This document shows, piece after piece, positions 22,901 through 33,793 of a DNA stretch of 64,000 bases. Position 1 is the stretch's first letter. Each line of letters opens with the position of its first letter. The stretch comes from Cytospora piceicola. Its lineage: Eukaryota > Ascomycota > Sordariomycetes > Diaporthales > Cytosporaceae. The notes beneath the pieces are model-generated. The model saw only the letters and a program-made list of their open reading frames with translations. It was not told where the DNA came from and searched no databases. Location of the stretch: contig JALQBC010000027.1 of NCBI GenBank assembly GCA_023375675.1, positions 62,001 to 126,000 of the forward strand, written 5' to 3'. The position numbers and the translations under genes are program-made.

Positions 22901-25900
22901 GCTCGTGGAATCTGGCCAACCCATAATTCAGAGGTACTGTTTTGTGTTTGGTCATCTCTCGGTTCGGGTACTGTACGGCTGCCTTGATGCCATAGGCGAA
23001 TGATGGCAGTATATCTTCGAGAGCAGACCCATTGTCCACGTCAAAGTACACGAGCTTCTGCACTCTGCGTGGAACGAAAGATTCCAGAGATCTGCGAGGG
23101 GTGTGTTCATGAATGTAAGTAGTCCCTGAGACTGGATTCGGAGATGAGGTGGTGAGGAAAACCTGAATTCTTTGACTTGACCCAATCTCTGAGGCAACTT
23201 CTGCTACCTCGCCGTCTGCGTCATGCAGCCAGATCGCCTCTGTGACGTCTGTAAAAAGACTCTCACAAATGAGGGTTATCAAGAGCCTTCCAAGAGACTT
23301 GCCTCCCTGCCAGTCGATGACCTGGCTAGTAGGCAGTCTCAAATTGGACGCGTTATTGGGGGATACGGCCAGCACGGATTGGTTCGCCCCAGAAGTCGTA
23401 CCAAAGCACAGATAGACTGGTTCACTGTCCAGAGTCGAGATTGTGAAAAGGGAAGATGCATGGACGCTGACCTCGACGAGCTCTTTGTTATGGTGGCTAA
23501 GGTTATCATGGGTTGATACTTCAAATACCCGTGAGCCGTCGTTGTCGCGGGTGATTTCGACCACCGCAGAAGCAAGCGATACACTCCTTTCTATCACCCT
23601 CGTGCCCGAGTTAATCCGGCAGTTGAGTTCATCGTCCAGAAGAACTCTCGGAATATACAGGCGTCCATCGTCAATAGCGGTCTCGGTCTCATTGCTCCAG
23701 ATAATGTCCTTGAACTCGGGAAGATCGAGAAGTATCATGCGCAGAAGCATCTCGGACAACACAACGGGATCAATGTTTGAAGAGCTTACGTCGACGAACT
23801 GCATACTGACATGTGATGATTCCATCATGACTGAACGGCCAACGCCAACCATCATATTGTTGAGAGGCTCATCGGCGCGGCTCCCCCGAGTCGCCCAGAG
23901 GATATATCCCGCATTGTTGAAGACGGACTGGATGGCGCGAAATCGCCTCTCGGTAGCTTGATCGCTGTCGAGGACAGGATGTTCCAACTCGGACAGGCAG
24001 ATCACAGCGCTCCTTGGGCCCAGCTTTGCGCTTTCAAGCTCTTCCCAATCGGCAATCACGCATGAGCACAAAGCGAATGGTGCCAGTATTGTTTGGGCCT
24101 TGCGTGCTAGCCCAGTCACCTGGGACGATGAAGAGTCTCCAACGACAACAAAATTGTCAACCCGGGTTTCTGGTATTCCGCTAGCCGCAAACATCTGCAT
24201 GGCAAGCGGTTGTCTCAACATCTCAACCCTCTCATCCACAGCCTGTGTGACCATGACAGAGAAGACGTATTTGGAGCCGTCTTCACAATCTCTGGCGACA
24301 TAGTCTATCCCAGAGAATCCGCTTTGCCTCAAGCCGGTATCCCACTGCGCTTCAGGAATAGTAGGATGATACTTCCGACCGTCCTCCCGACCGAGCCACC
24401 AGCCTGGCAGCGCACTAAATAGGAACTGCAGATATAGCGCGTCGCCTGTAAATTCAAGAATAATAAGTCGGCCACCCGGTCGCAGGAGTCTCCTGCAATT
24501 GGCCAGGGTGTCCGCCAACGACCGCGTTGCGTGCAGTACGTTGGACGCGATAATGAGATCGAACGAGTTTTCTTCAAACTTTTGGCCAATTGGGGACTGT
24601 TCAATATCAAGAACATGGTAACGCATTCTTTCCTCGTGGCTGGAAAAGGCCTTTTTGGCACTCTCAAAGAACCCCGGCGAGACGTCAGTGAAGGTATACG
24701 AGTCGAAGGCGCCTCGTTGGCCCAGGGAATTCAGTGCAGCGGCAGTGGCCGCACCGGTGCCGGCACCGACTTCGAGAATCTTCATCCTAGGATAGCGATG
24801 AGACAGTTGGCTGATCAGAGAGCCCAAAATGTGGTTCGCCTGTGGGCATCCTGAGCCTTCTTTATATAGTCTTCCGAGCCTGTCGTCTTCCATCATTGTT
24901 TGTAGAACGGGCAGTGTACCACGAACTATGGCGGGAAGACTGTGGCCGAGGGCATGTAGGACTTCGAGGTCAACGTCGTGTGGGTACCGGTGCTTCCATT
25001 GCATGATGGAATTGTAATCGTCGCTGGACCACTCGGCTTGCACACGAGGATGGCGCCCAGCTTTGACCGTCGGAAGCACGTGATTCAAGGCCCAGTCCAT
25101 AAGATACTGGAAGTGCCATTCCAAAGCCTGTATTTCTCCTTTATTGATCTGACGGCAAAGATCTCGCAAGAAGAAGTACGCCGTCCGCTCATATATGTCG
25201 TACAACTCGCCTCCGTGCAAAGTCGAAAGCTTAACTGGCGGTAAATCCTCCAATGCGAGACCAGCCGAGATATCCAGCCTCCAGACGTTGCGCGCAAAGA
25301 TATTGCGGTCCTCCCGCTTGGTGGGCTTTGTGAGTGCAGCACAGGTAAGGCCTTGGACCTGGACCTCAGGATGATGGCATGAGGCTGATGCACAGTAAAT
25401 ATCCACGTCCCCGCAGATCGCAGTGGAATTAGAGTGGACTTCTTGGATGTAGCAGTCAGCCACGAGCCCGGCTTTGGTGTGTTCACAAGCCCCGGGGCAG
25501 GCTAGAAAGCCGTTTGTCGCTTCCGATGGCATGTTGACTCGAACCAAATCAATTCTCGAAGGTAGGTAAGGGATACGCATTCTGCCATCGTCAGGGAAAC
25601 TGTAAGCCGCGAATACACCATGGAAGGCCACATCAAGTGTGGCAGGGTGGACCAAGAGTTCACTGTTGGTGGTTCCAAGCCGTTTCATCCAGACAGAAGC
25701 AGTATTCAACCGTCGCTTGATCGACTCTGCGAGGAAGTCGCCCGAATATTGCAGACCAATCGATGACGCCCACTTATAGAAACGTCCCGTTTCGACAGCC
25801 AATAGGGGAAGTTTCGGTGCGATCCTCGATGGGAGCTGATTTGAACTGTGAGGCGAATCGCCTAGCATAATACTCGCAAGTCCTGTGAAGTTGGTATGCT

Positions 25901-28900
25901 CCAACTTGTCAATTTCTTGAGACGTCCCAGCGTCAGAGTCGCTACTGTAGCACGAATACTCGGCCACAATGTGCTTCACATCGCAACGGACGACTCTGAT
26001 GATGAAAGTCACATCCACTCCGGACGGGAAGGATCGCTCGTCAAGCGACATGGCCTTGTGGTACTTGAGCTCGCGAAGCTCTATAAGCTTGACTCTCGGT
26101 AGCTGGTCCATTTCAGCCGCCAAATACCGTGCCGCCTCAATGGCCATTGACACATATCCAGAAGCGGGGAAAAGGACTTGGTGCTGGAATTGGTGACCTC
26201 GCAACCACTCCACTTCGGTCAGCTTGAGTATATTCCGCCAGTGCATTTCTCGATGGTTCGCGTGTCCGTGCGACACCGCCCTTCCAAGGAGTTCGTGAAA
26301 AGGTCGTTCTTGCTTGCGCCAGCATCGCGATTGACGGGATTCTCTGAACAGGGGCTCATCGTGATCCCAGCTGTAGCATGGCAGGCGCGGGCTCGTGAGC
26401 AGACGAGGACTGCCCACGCCTGGGTTAGAGCATGCTTTCATGAATCCATCTAGGTTTAGACACAAGGCTGAGGGCCTCACGTTCTTCCAGATATATCCAA
26501 GCGCGTCGGCAAAGGCTGTCAGATCGTTTGTGCCTCTTTTGAGGACACCATGGTAGAGTATTTGCGTGCCGGTAAGCGCCTTGAAAGTATCCGTTACGGG
26601 ACCTTTGAGAGCGGGATGTGGCCCAACTTCAAGAGCCATGTCAAAGCAAAAGGCCTCCTTCACCGCCCGGTCGACAGCTTGGTAAAAAAGCACCGGTCTA
26701 ACAAGGTTTTCAACCCAGTACGTCCCCCTGAACGAGTCGGGTTCTTGGATACTTCTTCCGTTGAGACCATGTACGCTTGAGTACCACGTACAGCCGCCCT
26801 CGATGTCGACCAACTGGGGCTGTATCTGGCAACGGCGGAGGGAGTCTAGGTAGGGTGCGGCACAGGATTCCATATGGTGGGAATGATATGCTGTTTCCAC
26901 CTTGAGGATCCTAGCGAAAATTTTTCGATCGTCGAGAATTGTCTTGGCCTCGTGTATTGCATTGGCGTCACCGGAGAGGGTAACGCTAGACTTGGAGTTG
27001 CACGCGGCCACCCTCAACCTGTTATTGAATGGAAAGCGCTGACAAAACTCATCCGCCTCCTCAAACGTCATCCCCACGGCCATCATCTTCCCCGTTTCAC
27101 CAGTAGTTGGAGACCGCGCCAGATGTGAATATACTCCACGATAGTAGGCGATGCGGATAGCATCAGCACTACTGATATGTCCAGCGGCATATAGTGCCGC
27201 TATCTCTCCTGACGAGTGACCAATAGCAGCCGCGAATGTGACCCCCGAGACTCGCAGAAGGTCAACTAAAGCGATCTGCAGCGCGGTCGTAAGTGGCTGC
27301 GATATTTCAGGCAGATGGCCCCTCCACTCGGCCACCGGAGCAGAGATCTCCTCTGCAAGGGACCAGGACGGAGCATCGGAAAGTTCTGACAGAGATTTGT
27401 CGAGTGTTTGTATAGAACACCTGAAACACTCGGACTGCTCGTATAGAACTGCACCCATCATCGGCCATTGGGCGCCCTGGCCGGTGAATACCCCAAGTAT
27501 GCGCAACCGGAACCCATCCTCTAATGATACTGTCTTATTTGCGAAAGGTGAGTCATTGATCAGATCCAACATGTCCATCGAAGGAGCCCTTGTACTGCAA
27601 GCGGCGTCTAGCTTCCGGATGAGTTCTTCCTTGTTGACAGCTGAGAACGCAGCTTTCTTCGAAAACTCGCTGCGGCGAGCTTGCAGAGTCCATGCTAGAC
27701 TTCTCATGTCCACGTTTTCCGCCTTTTTGAGTGTCTTGGATAATGCAGCTATCGCCTGTAGGAGGGCTGTCTCTGTTCTTGCAGACAGGGTGATTGGCCC
27801 CGTGGGGCAAGGGGTAGTCAAGCCAGTGTGGACATACGGGCCGTCCCAGCTTTCGATAATAGCGTGCGCATTCGTACCGCCGAAGCCAAAACTGTTAATG
27901 CTGGCTCGTCTTGCTGCGCCCGGAAGAAGCGTGGGCCAAGAAAGTAGCTCAGTCGGCACGTGGAGATGTGGGTTATAGAATGGCTCAATGGCAGGATTGA
28001 GCTGATGGAAGTGCATATTGGGCGGGATCTTAGCATGCTGAACTGCCAGTGATGCTTTGACCAGTGCTGCGAGTCCTGCCGCCCCTTCGGAATGCCCGAT
28101 CACTGTCTTGATGGAGCCGACATACAGCCTTTCGTGAGAAGAGACTGTATCCTGCAGGTCATCAGGTAGGCCAGAGCCGGGCATACCCACGCCCTCAGGG
28201 AAAAAGACATTGTGAATTGCCTCGGCTTCTCTGGGATCTCCTGCAGCTGTCCCGGTCCCGTGGGCTTCAAAATACTGACAGCGATCTTCTTCCTTGCTGT
28301 AGTCTAGTCCGCATTTCCCGTACGTGGACCTGATCAATGCTGCTTGCGCGACAGCACTGGGAACCGTGATACCGGTCGATGAGTGGCCATCCTGGTTGAC
28401 TCCTGTTTCGCGTATGATACACTCGATATGGTCCTGGTCAGCTATAGCCTGCTGCAAGGGTTTCAAGACGATGGCGACGAAGCCTTCCCCCCTTGCATAA
28501 CCATCCGCATCGGCATCCCACATGCGAGAGCGCCCTGTGGGCGAGAGCATTTGGAGCTAGAGGAGTGTGAGATTGTGCGATATGCTCATGTAACATTCGA
28601 GAGAACTTACCTTTGACTCGGCGACATACATTTCAGGGCCTAATATGAGGTTCGCTCCAGCTGCAATAGCTAGTTGCGACTCTCCGCTCCGGAGGGACTG
28701 CACGGCGTGATGTAGCGCAACAAGGCTCGAGGAGCACGCCGTATCTATGTTTTCAGATGGACCACGCCAGTCGAAGAAGTAGGAGATACGGTTCGCCAAG
28801 ATTGCCCGCGAAATTCCTGTGGCTGTGTATTGAGGGATATTGTCTGGATCTCGGTAGAGAACATCGCGATAATCATCCGTCATTTGACCGACGAATACAC

Positions 28901-29350
28901 CTGTTGATGATCCTCGTAGTTGCTCTAGGGAGTATCCTGCTGCCTCAATCCCTTCGTAGACCACTTCTAAAAGGATTCTTTGCTGAGGATCCATTGATTC
29001 GGCCTCCCGCCGGTGAATTCCAAAAAAATTGTGATCGAAGAGTCGGTAGTCTCTGTCACAGAGATATGAATGCTTTACATTCGTGGTCTAGAATTTTTCA
29101 ATCAGACCATGCCCGTCAACACTACCAGACTCCGAATCAAATTTGCATCTTCACTTACACCATGATGATCGCCGTCGTGATTGTAGAATGCTCTGGTATT
29201 AAACCTGTCGGGTGGAATCACAGACAATACGTCTCTAGGGTTCTGTAGAAGATCCCACAACTCAGCAGGGGTATTAGCGCCGCCTGGAAGTCTACAGCTG
29301 CTGCCGACGATAGCAATAGGTTCTCGTGCTTGTGAGTCCATCTTGTGCAT
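16929..29350 (-). CDS. Hybrid highly reducing PKS-NRPS, ~4098 aa
   Basis: Megasynthase that builds a reduced, C-methylated polyketide, condenses it with one amino acid and releases it. Exons 29350-29159, 29087-28611 and 28556-16929 join in phase 0 (introns 71 and 54 nt). Order and approximate residues: KS 10-430 (DTACSSSL, Cys182; EAHGTGT; GHSEG); AT 575-890 ([14 protein letters not shown]); DH ~980-1260 ([10 protein letters not shown], catalytic His ~1006; HPATLD); C-MeT ~1480 (EVGAGTG); silent ER region; KR ~2180 (LTGEVG; SNYGAAN); ACP ~2500 (GFDSL); C ~2760 (HHIALDG); A ~3250 ([19 protein letters not shown]); T ~3666 (GGNSM); R ~3767-4098 (GSTGFLG; ISSAA; GYALSKW). Hand-read A-domain code, tentative: D-L-G-F-T-L-S-I-A-K. 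All core active-site residues look intact. No functional ER motif is visible, matching the divergent trans-ER gene. A GTAAGT overlaps the last codons, so a tiny final exon is possible but would alter only the last two residues. Start at 29350; ATG at 29341 is the alternative. Confidence 0.95.
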
Positions 29351-29872
29351 GGTGTTCTCGGTGAGTCGGTGTAGGGCCCAATTCGTACAAGAGATGGTAG
29401 GTGATAGTCAATTCAATCTAGACAGATTCAGAAAGAAACATAACCAGTTTTCTTCAGAGAGCCACACATACTATGGTATTACAACGTTTTCTGGAATGTT
29501 CAAGGGGCAAATCCGCCGGCAGCCGACGCTAGTACGGTTGGTCTACTACTCGTTTGGGTAAAAAGTTACCGGCTGCCGGTCATTATGTTCGGTAATTAAT
29601 CGATGTTAGTACCCAATTAGAACAACTGGTTCTAGAAAGGAAATGATTACATACTGTACGTAACAACTCCTAAGGATCATAATATGGGTATTGAAGTAAG
29701 ATACCCTAGGGTTAGCTAAGCGGCCTGCTGGAAGGGGTGGCCCACTTATAGGCTGTCTGACCGAATCAGTTTAAACTTACAACTCACTCGGATCAACGCA
29801 TCTCAGGTTTTCCTCCTTGCTATTCCATACAGTGTTTTCATCATCCAACTCTCCTAATTCCAAAAGCATTCA
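29351..29872. promoter_or_regulatory. Bidirectional promoter with two CGG-N3-CCG palindromes
   Basis: 522 bp separate the divergent PKS-NRPS and trans-ER start codons. Two 9-bp palindromes, CGGCAGCCG (29517-29525) and CGGCTGCCG (29570-29578), lie 44 bp apart near the middle; the 10-bp CCGGCAGCCG of the first recurs in inverted orientation in the second. Inverted CGG triplets are the usual target of dimeric Zn2Cys6 regulators, and one is encoded at 36420-37963. Binding is an inference. Confidence 0.6.
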
Positions 29873-31030
29873 ATGGCGGCCTATTCTAAGAACGCCACAA
29901 GAGTGCGGAAGTGTCTGGTCGGCTCATCAGCGGGCCGATTCAATGTTGTCGACAATGTCGAAATACCAAACACTTTGGCACCCGACATGATGTTGTGCAA
30001 GGTAGCCGCCATAGCCCTAAACCCTGCAGACGCCAAAATCAGCGACTTTTCTCCAGCACCAGGTTCCATCGCAGGTCTCGACTTTGCCGGGGAGGTGGTA
30101 CAGATCGGTTCAGGGGTCAAGAAGTTTGAGCTGGGTGATCGTGTATTCTGTATCGCGTGGGGGCAGAATCCTGCAGACAAGACCACGGGGTGCTTCGCTG
30201 AATATGCTTTGGCAACGGAGGACCATTCATGCAAGATACCGAATTGGATGAGCTTTGAGCAAGCATCAACGTTCGGAGTAGCAGTGGCCACCGTGGGTTG
30301 TTCCCTTTCGTGCTATCTGGATTTACCTCTACCAGATACCCCCTTGACCGGGACGCAGTCATGCTTCGTGTTGATTTCGGGTGGCGCTACCGCTACTGGA
30401 GTAGTAGCTACGCAGTTCCTTAAGCTGTAAGTTTCTGAGAACCTACCTTCAAGTACCTAGCCATAAGAATCTCAGACTAACCAACTGACTGGCTCCTTCA
30501 GGGCAGGACTGAGCCCCATTGTTACTTGCTCCCCGCAAAACACAACACTGCTGAAATCTCTTGGCGCAGTCGAGACATTCGACTATCACTCCCCAGCCTG
30601 CGGCATGGAAATCAATCACTACACCAAAGGGGCATTAGCACACGTGCTAGACTGCATTAGTACCGCCGAGACCATGAAAATGTGCTACGAAGCCATAGGG
30701 ACATCTGGTGGTCGATACTTAGCATTGGACCCTATTTCGACACATGTGAAATATACCCGCCGCAATGTGCTGGCCGATTGGATGGTCGCATTCACTGTCT
30801 TCGGGGCACCAGTCAAGTTTGGTGGTGTCTATGGGCGGCCGGTGATGCCTCGACATAGAGAACTTGCCCCGCGCTTATTTGCGCTGGTGGAGATACTGCT
30901 TGAGCAGGGGATGCTGAAGGCTCCGCCGTTCGAAGTCCGGAGTGGAGGGTTGGAAGCGGTTGCGGGAGGTATTGACGATGTTCGGAAGGGCCGGACTAAT
31001 GGGGGGAAATTGGTTTATTTGTTACCGTAA
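29873..31030 (+). CDS. Trans-acting enoyl reductase partner of the PKS-NRPS
   Basis: NADPH-dependent medium-chain dehydrogenase/reductase (quinone-oxidoreductase-like, zinc-free) that works in trans for megasynthases with a dead ER domain; lovastatin LovC and tenellin TenC are the model members. Exons 29873-30426 and 30502-31030 (intron 75 nt, GTAAGT to TTCAG) give 360 aa, the family length. Visible: NPADAKISDF and GLDFAGEVVQIGSGV of the GroES-like fold, FELGDRVF, the cofactor-binding LISGGATATGVVATQ, and a C-terminal GKLVYLL. It shares the promoter with the PKS-NRPS, so both should be made together. It determines which double bonds of the growing chain are reduced. Confidence 0.93.
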
Positions 31031-32370
31031 AGGACCTCTAATATTATGCAGACATTGTTGAGACGACTGGGAGGCAACAATGGCAGGGAGGATTCGTAAC
31101 ATCACAGCAATCGAGTCAGCAATGTCTTGAATAGGGTGTGCATGATACCAAAAACAATGAATGTACCGGAACAGAGGTTTGTGGGCGAATTGGAACAGTC
31201 AACTTAAAAGACGTGGTGAAAATCTTGCTCTAATCGACCTTAAGATGTAGAACAACGTTTCCTACACCATGACATTTTCTTTCCCTCAGTTATTCGCAGC
31301 CTAAAGACTCAGTCAACTTTGAACCATCCTATCATTTGACTACTTCAATCTTGATGTAGGTATCAGCCCGAGTGTACCGCTGTTGAATACTGGTCGTCCT
31401 AAGAGCTACAGGCCATATTTTATAATATGTTCATCATTTTCTCTCGGTAAAATGTAACATATAATTAATTAGACTACTAGTAGACTGGCAGAGGTTCCGC
31501 CGAAAAGATTACCTTCTCACGCATGCCTCTCTATTCCCTCCATTAAGCCTATACGGTGCCTCATTTGATTTATTACAGACTGTATGCACTACTGCTATGT
31601 TTTTTATGCTCTGCTCGTGCCAACTGCCTCACAAGTTCAATGTTAGTAACCTTCCATATCTACTATATAAGTGTGATACACTCTGTCCTGAAGGACTTCA
31701 GTATAGGCAACATTTCTAGGTAACCCTTTTTTAAAGAATACACTCCAGCAGTGACTCTAGCAGGTCCATGGCTGCCAGTTGGGTCGAGTTGATACCTGGG
31801 CTATTTTCCTTACATCCCTGACTAACAGCATGGTCAACCCTTGGCTGACGACCTTGGGAGTTAGCTACAAGCCTCAAGATCTTCCTGACTCCATATAAAG
31901 TTTCCTAGAACCCTCAAATATAGTGTTGAGCAAGCACGGCTAACTATAGCAAATGATGAGATCTCACCGACCTCTTCACATCTGCGCAGGTGCCTTAGTT
32001 GCAGTTGACTGAACATAAAATAGGTGAAAAACTCGTCTATAAAACGCACAGCATTAAGACAGGTATTCAACCTAACCAGAGTGGTTCATTGTTAGTGCTT
32101 GGCATATGAAATCAGGTCCAAGCGTATGTTGATTCATGCATATTCCTGTCAATTGCTATGCCGATGAACATCTGGGAATGGCGAAACCCTGTCTTATGAC
32201 CTGAACCACTTTTTATGTGTGCTTACATGTCTTGTTGCCTTTGCTGCCTCTCGTACAGCCCTTGTAATAGTTTATTGACATCCAGGGAAATCATCGAATA
32301 CCATCCAACAAAGAAACAAACAAACAGGCATACAAACAAAACGTTCAACTAAGACTGGACGCTTGGTAGC
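31031..32370. other. AT-rich intergenic, no gene recognised
   Basis: Serves as the 3' region of the trans-ER gene and of the leftward seven-TM gene. No frame with a domain, bias or splice structure. Nothing else supported. Confidence 0.5.
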
Positions 32371-33793
32371 TCATACAGAGTTTGAGTCTCTATGACCGGA
32401 ATCCAGAATCCAAGTGGGTTCATAGACCCGCTCATCATTATTATTCTCATCGGACACCCTCACCCAGGTCCCGTCTCGCTGGGCATGCCTCACAAGCTCG
32501 ACATCATCAGTGACACTGATGCCTTGTGTCATGCTGTTGAGCGTCTGATCTGGCGAGAGTTGGACCAAATTCGAAGCAGTCTTGTTGTAGCCGTTGCTTC
32601 CGATCTTGACGTTATAGCCCGGACCAACGGACGAGTCTGACTCTGTTGAGTGGGCAGTTCCATGGACGATCTTGTGGTACATAGGCCGATAAGTCGGGAT
32701 GGACACGACGAGGAAACCAACACAAATTTCAGCCTCGGACAGGTATGCTGCAGGTATTGCGGTCCCTGTCCCGTACCGAGTTAGCGTGGTTGCCATTACA
32801 GAACTCTCCATGTGGGGAGTTCTTGGGTTTGAAGGAAATGACATATAGAGAACAACCTACAGGATCCATCGAGTGAGCCGACTTGGAGGGCGTATACGAG
32901 ACGAATGATACTGACTATACAAGCACTGTGGAGTAATGGGAGTGTCAGCCGTGTCATATCGCGTATCCTACATGTTCATGAGGGGCGCCGACATACCTGC
33001 CACCCATGGCGAAAGAAAAGTGAAGTAGCCTTTTGTTCTCCTTTGAAGTATGTAGTCTTCGGACCAGCGGAGTGGGCATCAATAGGATTATAAAGTCTGT
33101 GATGATATTGCAAAGCGTGGCGATGAGTTGCAGGTAGCCGTATTGTATGCAGTGGCCACTTATGGATTCGTCCCAGAAAGACTCAACAGGGATACATTGA
33201 CATATGGCGCCGATGGCACTCATCAATGCCCATGATATTGTGAAGACACCCATTACCCAGATCCAGAAGTGGAAGCGGCGATTTGGAAATATAGAGGCGT
33301 ACAAGGCGAGGATACTAAGCTTCAGGAAAGCTACCGATCCGGAATAGGTTGCCTCCATTGAGATACTCAACTGTTGTATGGTTAGTCAGTAGTAACAAAA
33401 TATCTATCTCGATCCCGACTACTTACAATTTGAAGCATCCGCCTGTTCGTAACGAAGATGATATGCCGTCCATCTCCATATCTGGTAGACAAACCGAGGC
33501 TAATAGCCGCACCCAAGAAAAGAGCCTGTCGACCACCGGTTGAGCAAGAAATCGTTTCCAAGTTTCAGAACAGGACCACGTACCCAGGCGACAATGAGAA
33601 ACCAATCGCTGATGTGTATATACCAGCGGTGGTGGGTCATGCGACGACCAAGAAGACGCAACAAAAGGAAAACAGTGCAGAGGACAGATGTCAACGAGGT
33701 GCATACGAGAAGACCAGGGCCCCTATTGTCACTAGAATGCTTCATAAAGTATTCATACTGCTCTTGAGTGAGCTGGTCTCCTTCGTTGGCCAT
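32371..33793 (-). CDS. Fungal rhodopsin-domain seven-TM membrane protein
   Basis: Five exons, 33793-33584, 33525-33427, 33370-32997, 32925-32861 and 32765-32371, sum to 381 codons (380 aa); introns are 58, 55, 71 and 95 nt. The architecture matches the large fungal 'rhodopsin domain' integral-membrane family: short N-terminus, helix 1 (LLVCTSLTSVLCTVFLLLR), a conserved SDWFLIVAW helix 2, LFLGAAISLGLSTRYGDGRH, SVAFLKLSILALYASIF, a CQCIPVESFWD loop, NIITDFIILLMPTPLV, CIVSIIRLVYALQVGSLDGSW, and YLSEAEICVGFLVVSIPTYRP, followed by a soluble Ser/Asn-rich tail of ~100 residues. Function is not known for the family; roles in sensing or membrane organisation are suggested. Sits within the cluster between the trans-ER and the regulator. 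Start chosen at the ATG at 33793, though the frame is open upstream. Confidence 0.82.

Noticed and set aside
28557..29350. Apparent breaks in the KS domain
   Set aside because: Two clean GT-AG introns (29158-29088 and 28610-28557), both in phase 0, restore a complete ketosynthase; not frameshifts.
32780..32860. Alternative short intron joining exon 4 of the seven-TM gene to the MSFPSNP frame
   Set aside because: Would need an intron of about 35 nt. The 95-nt intron ending at GGGACAG restores the expected DGSWTAIPAAYL reading.
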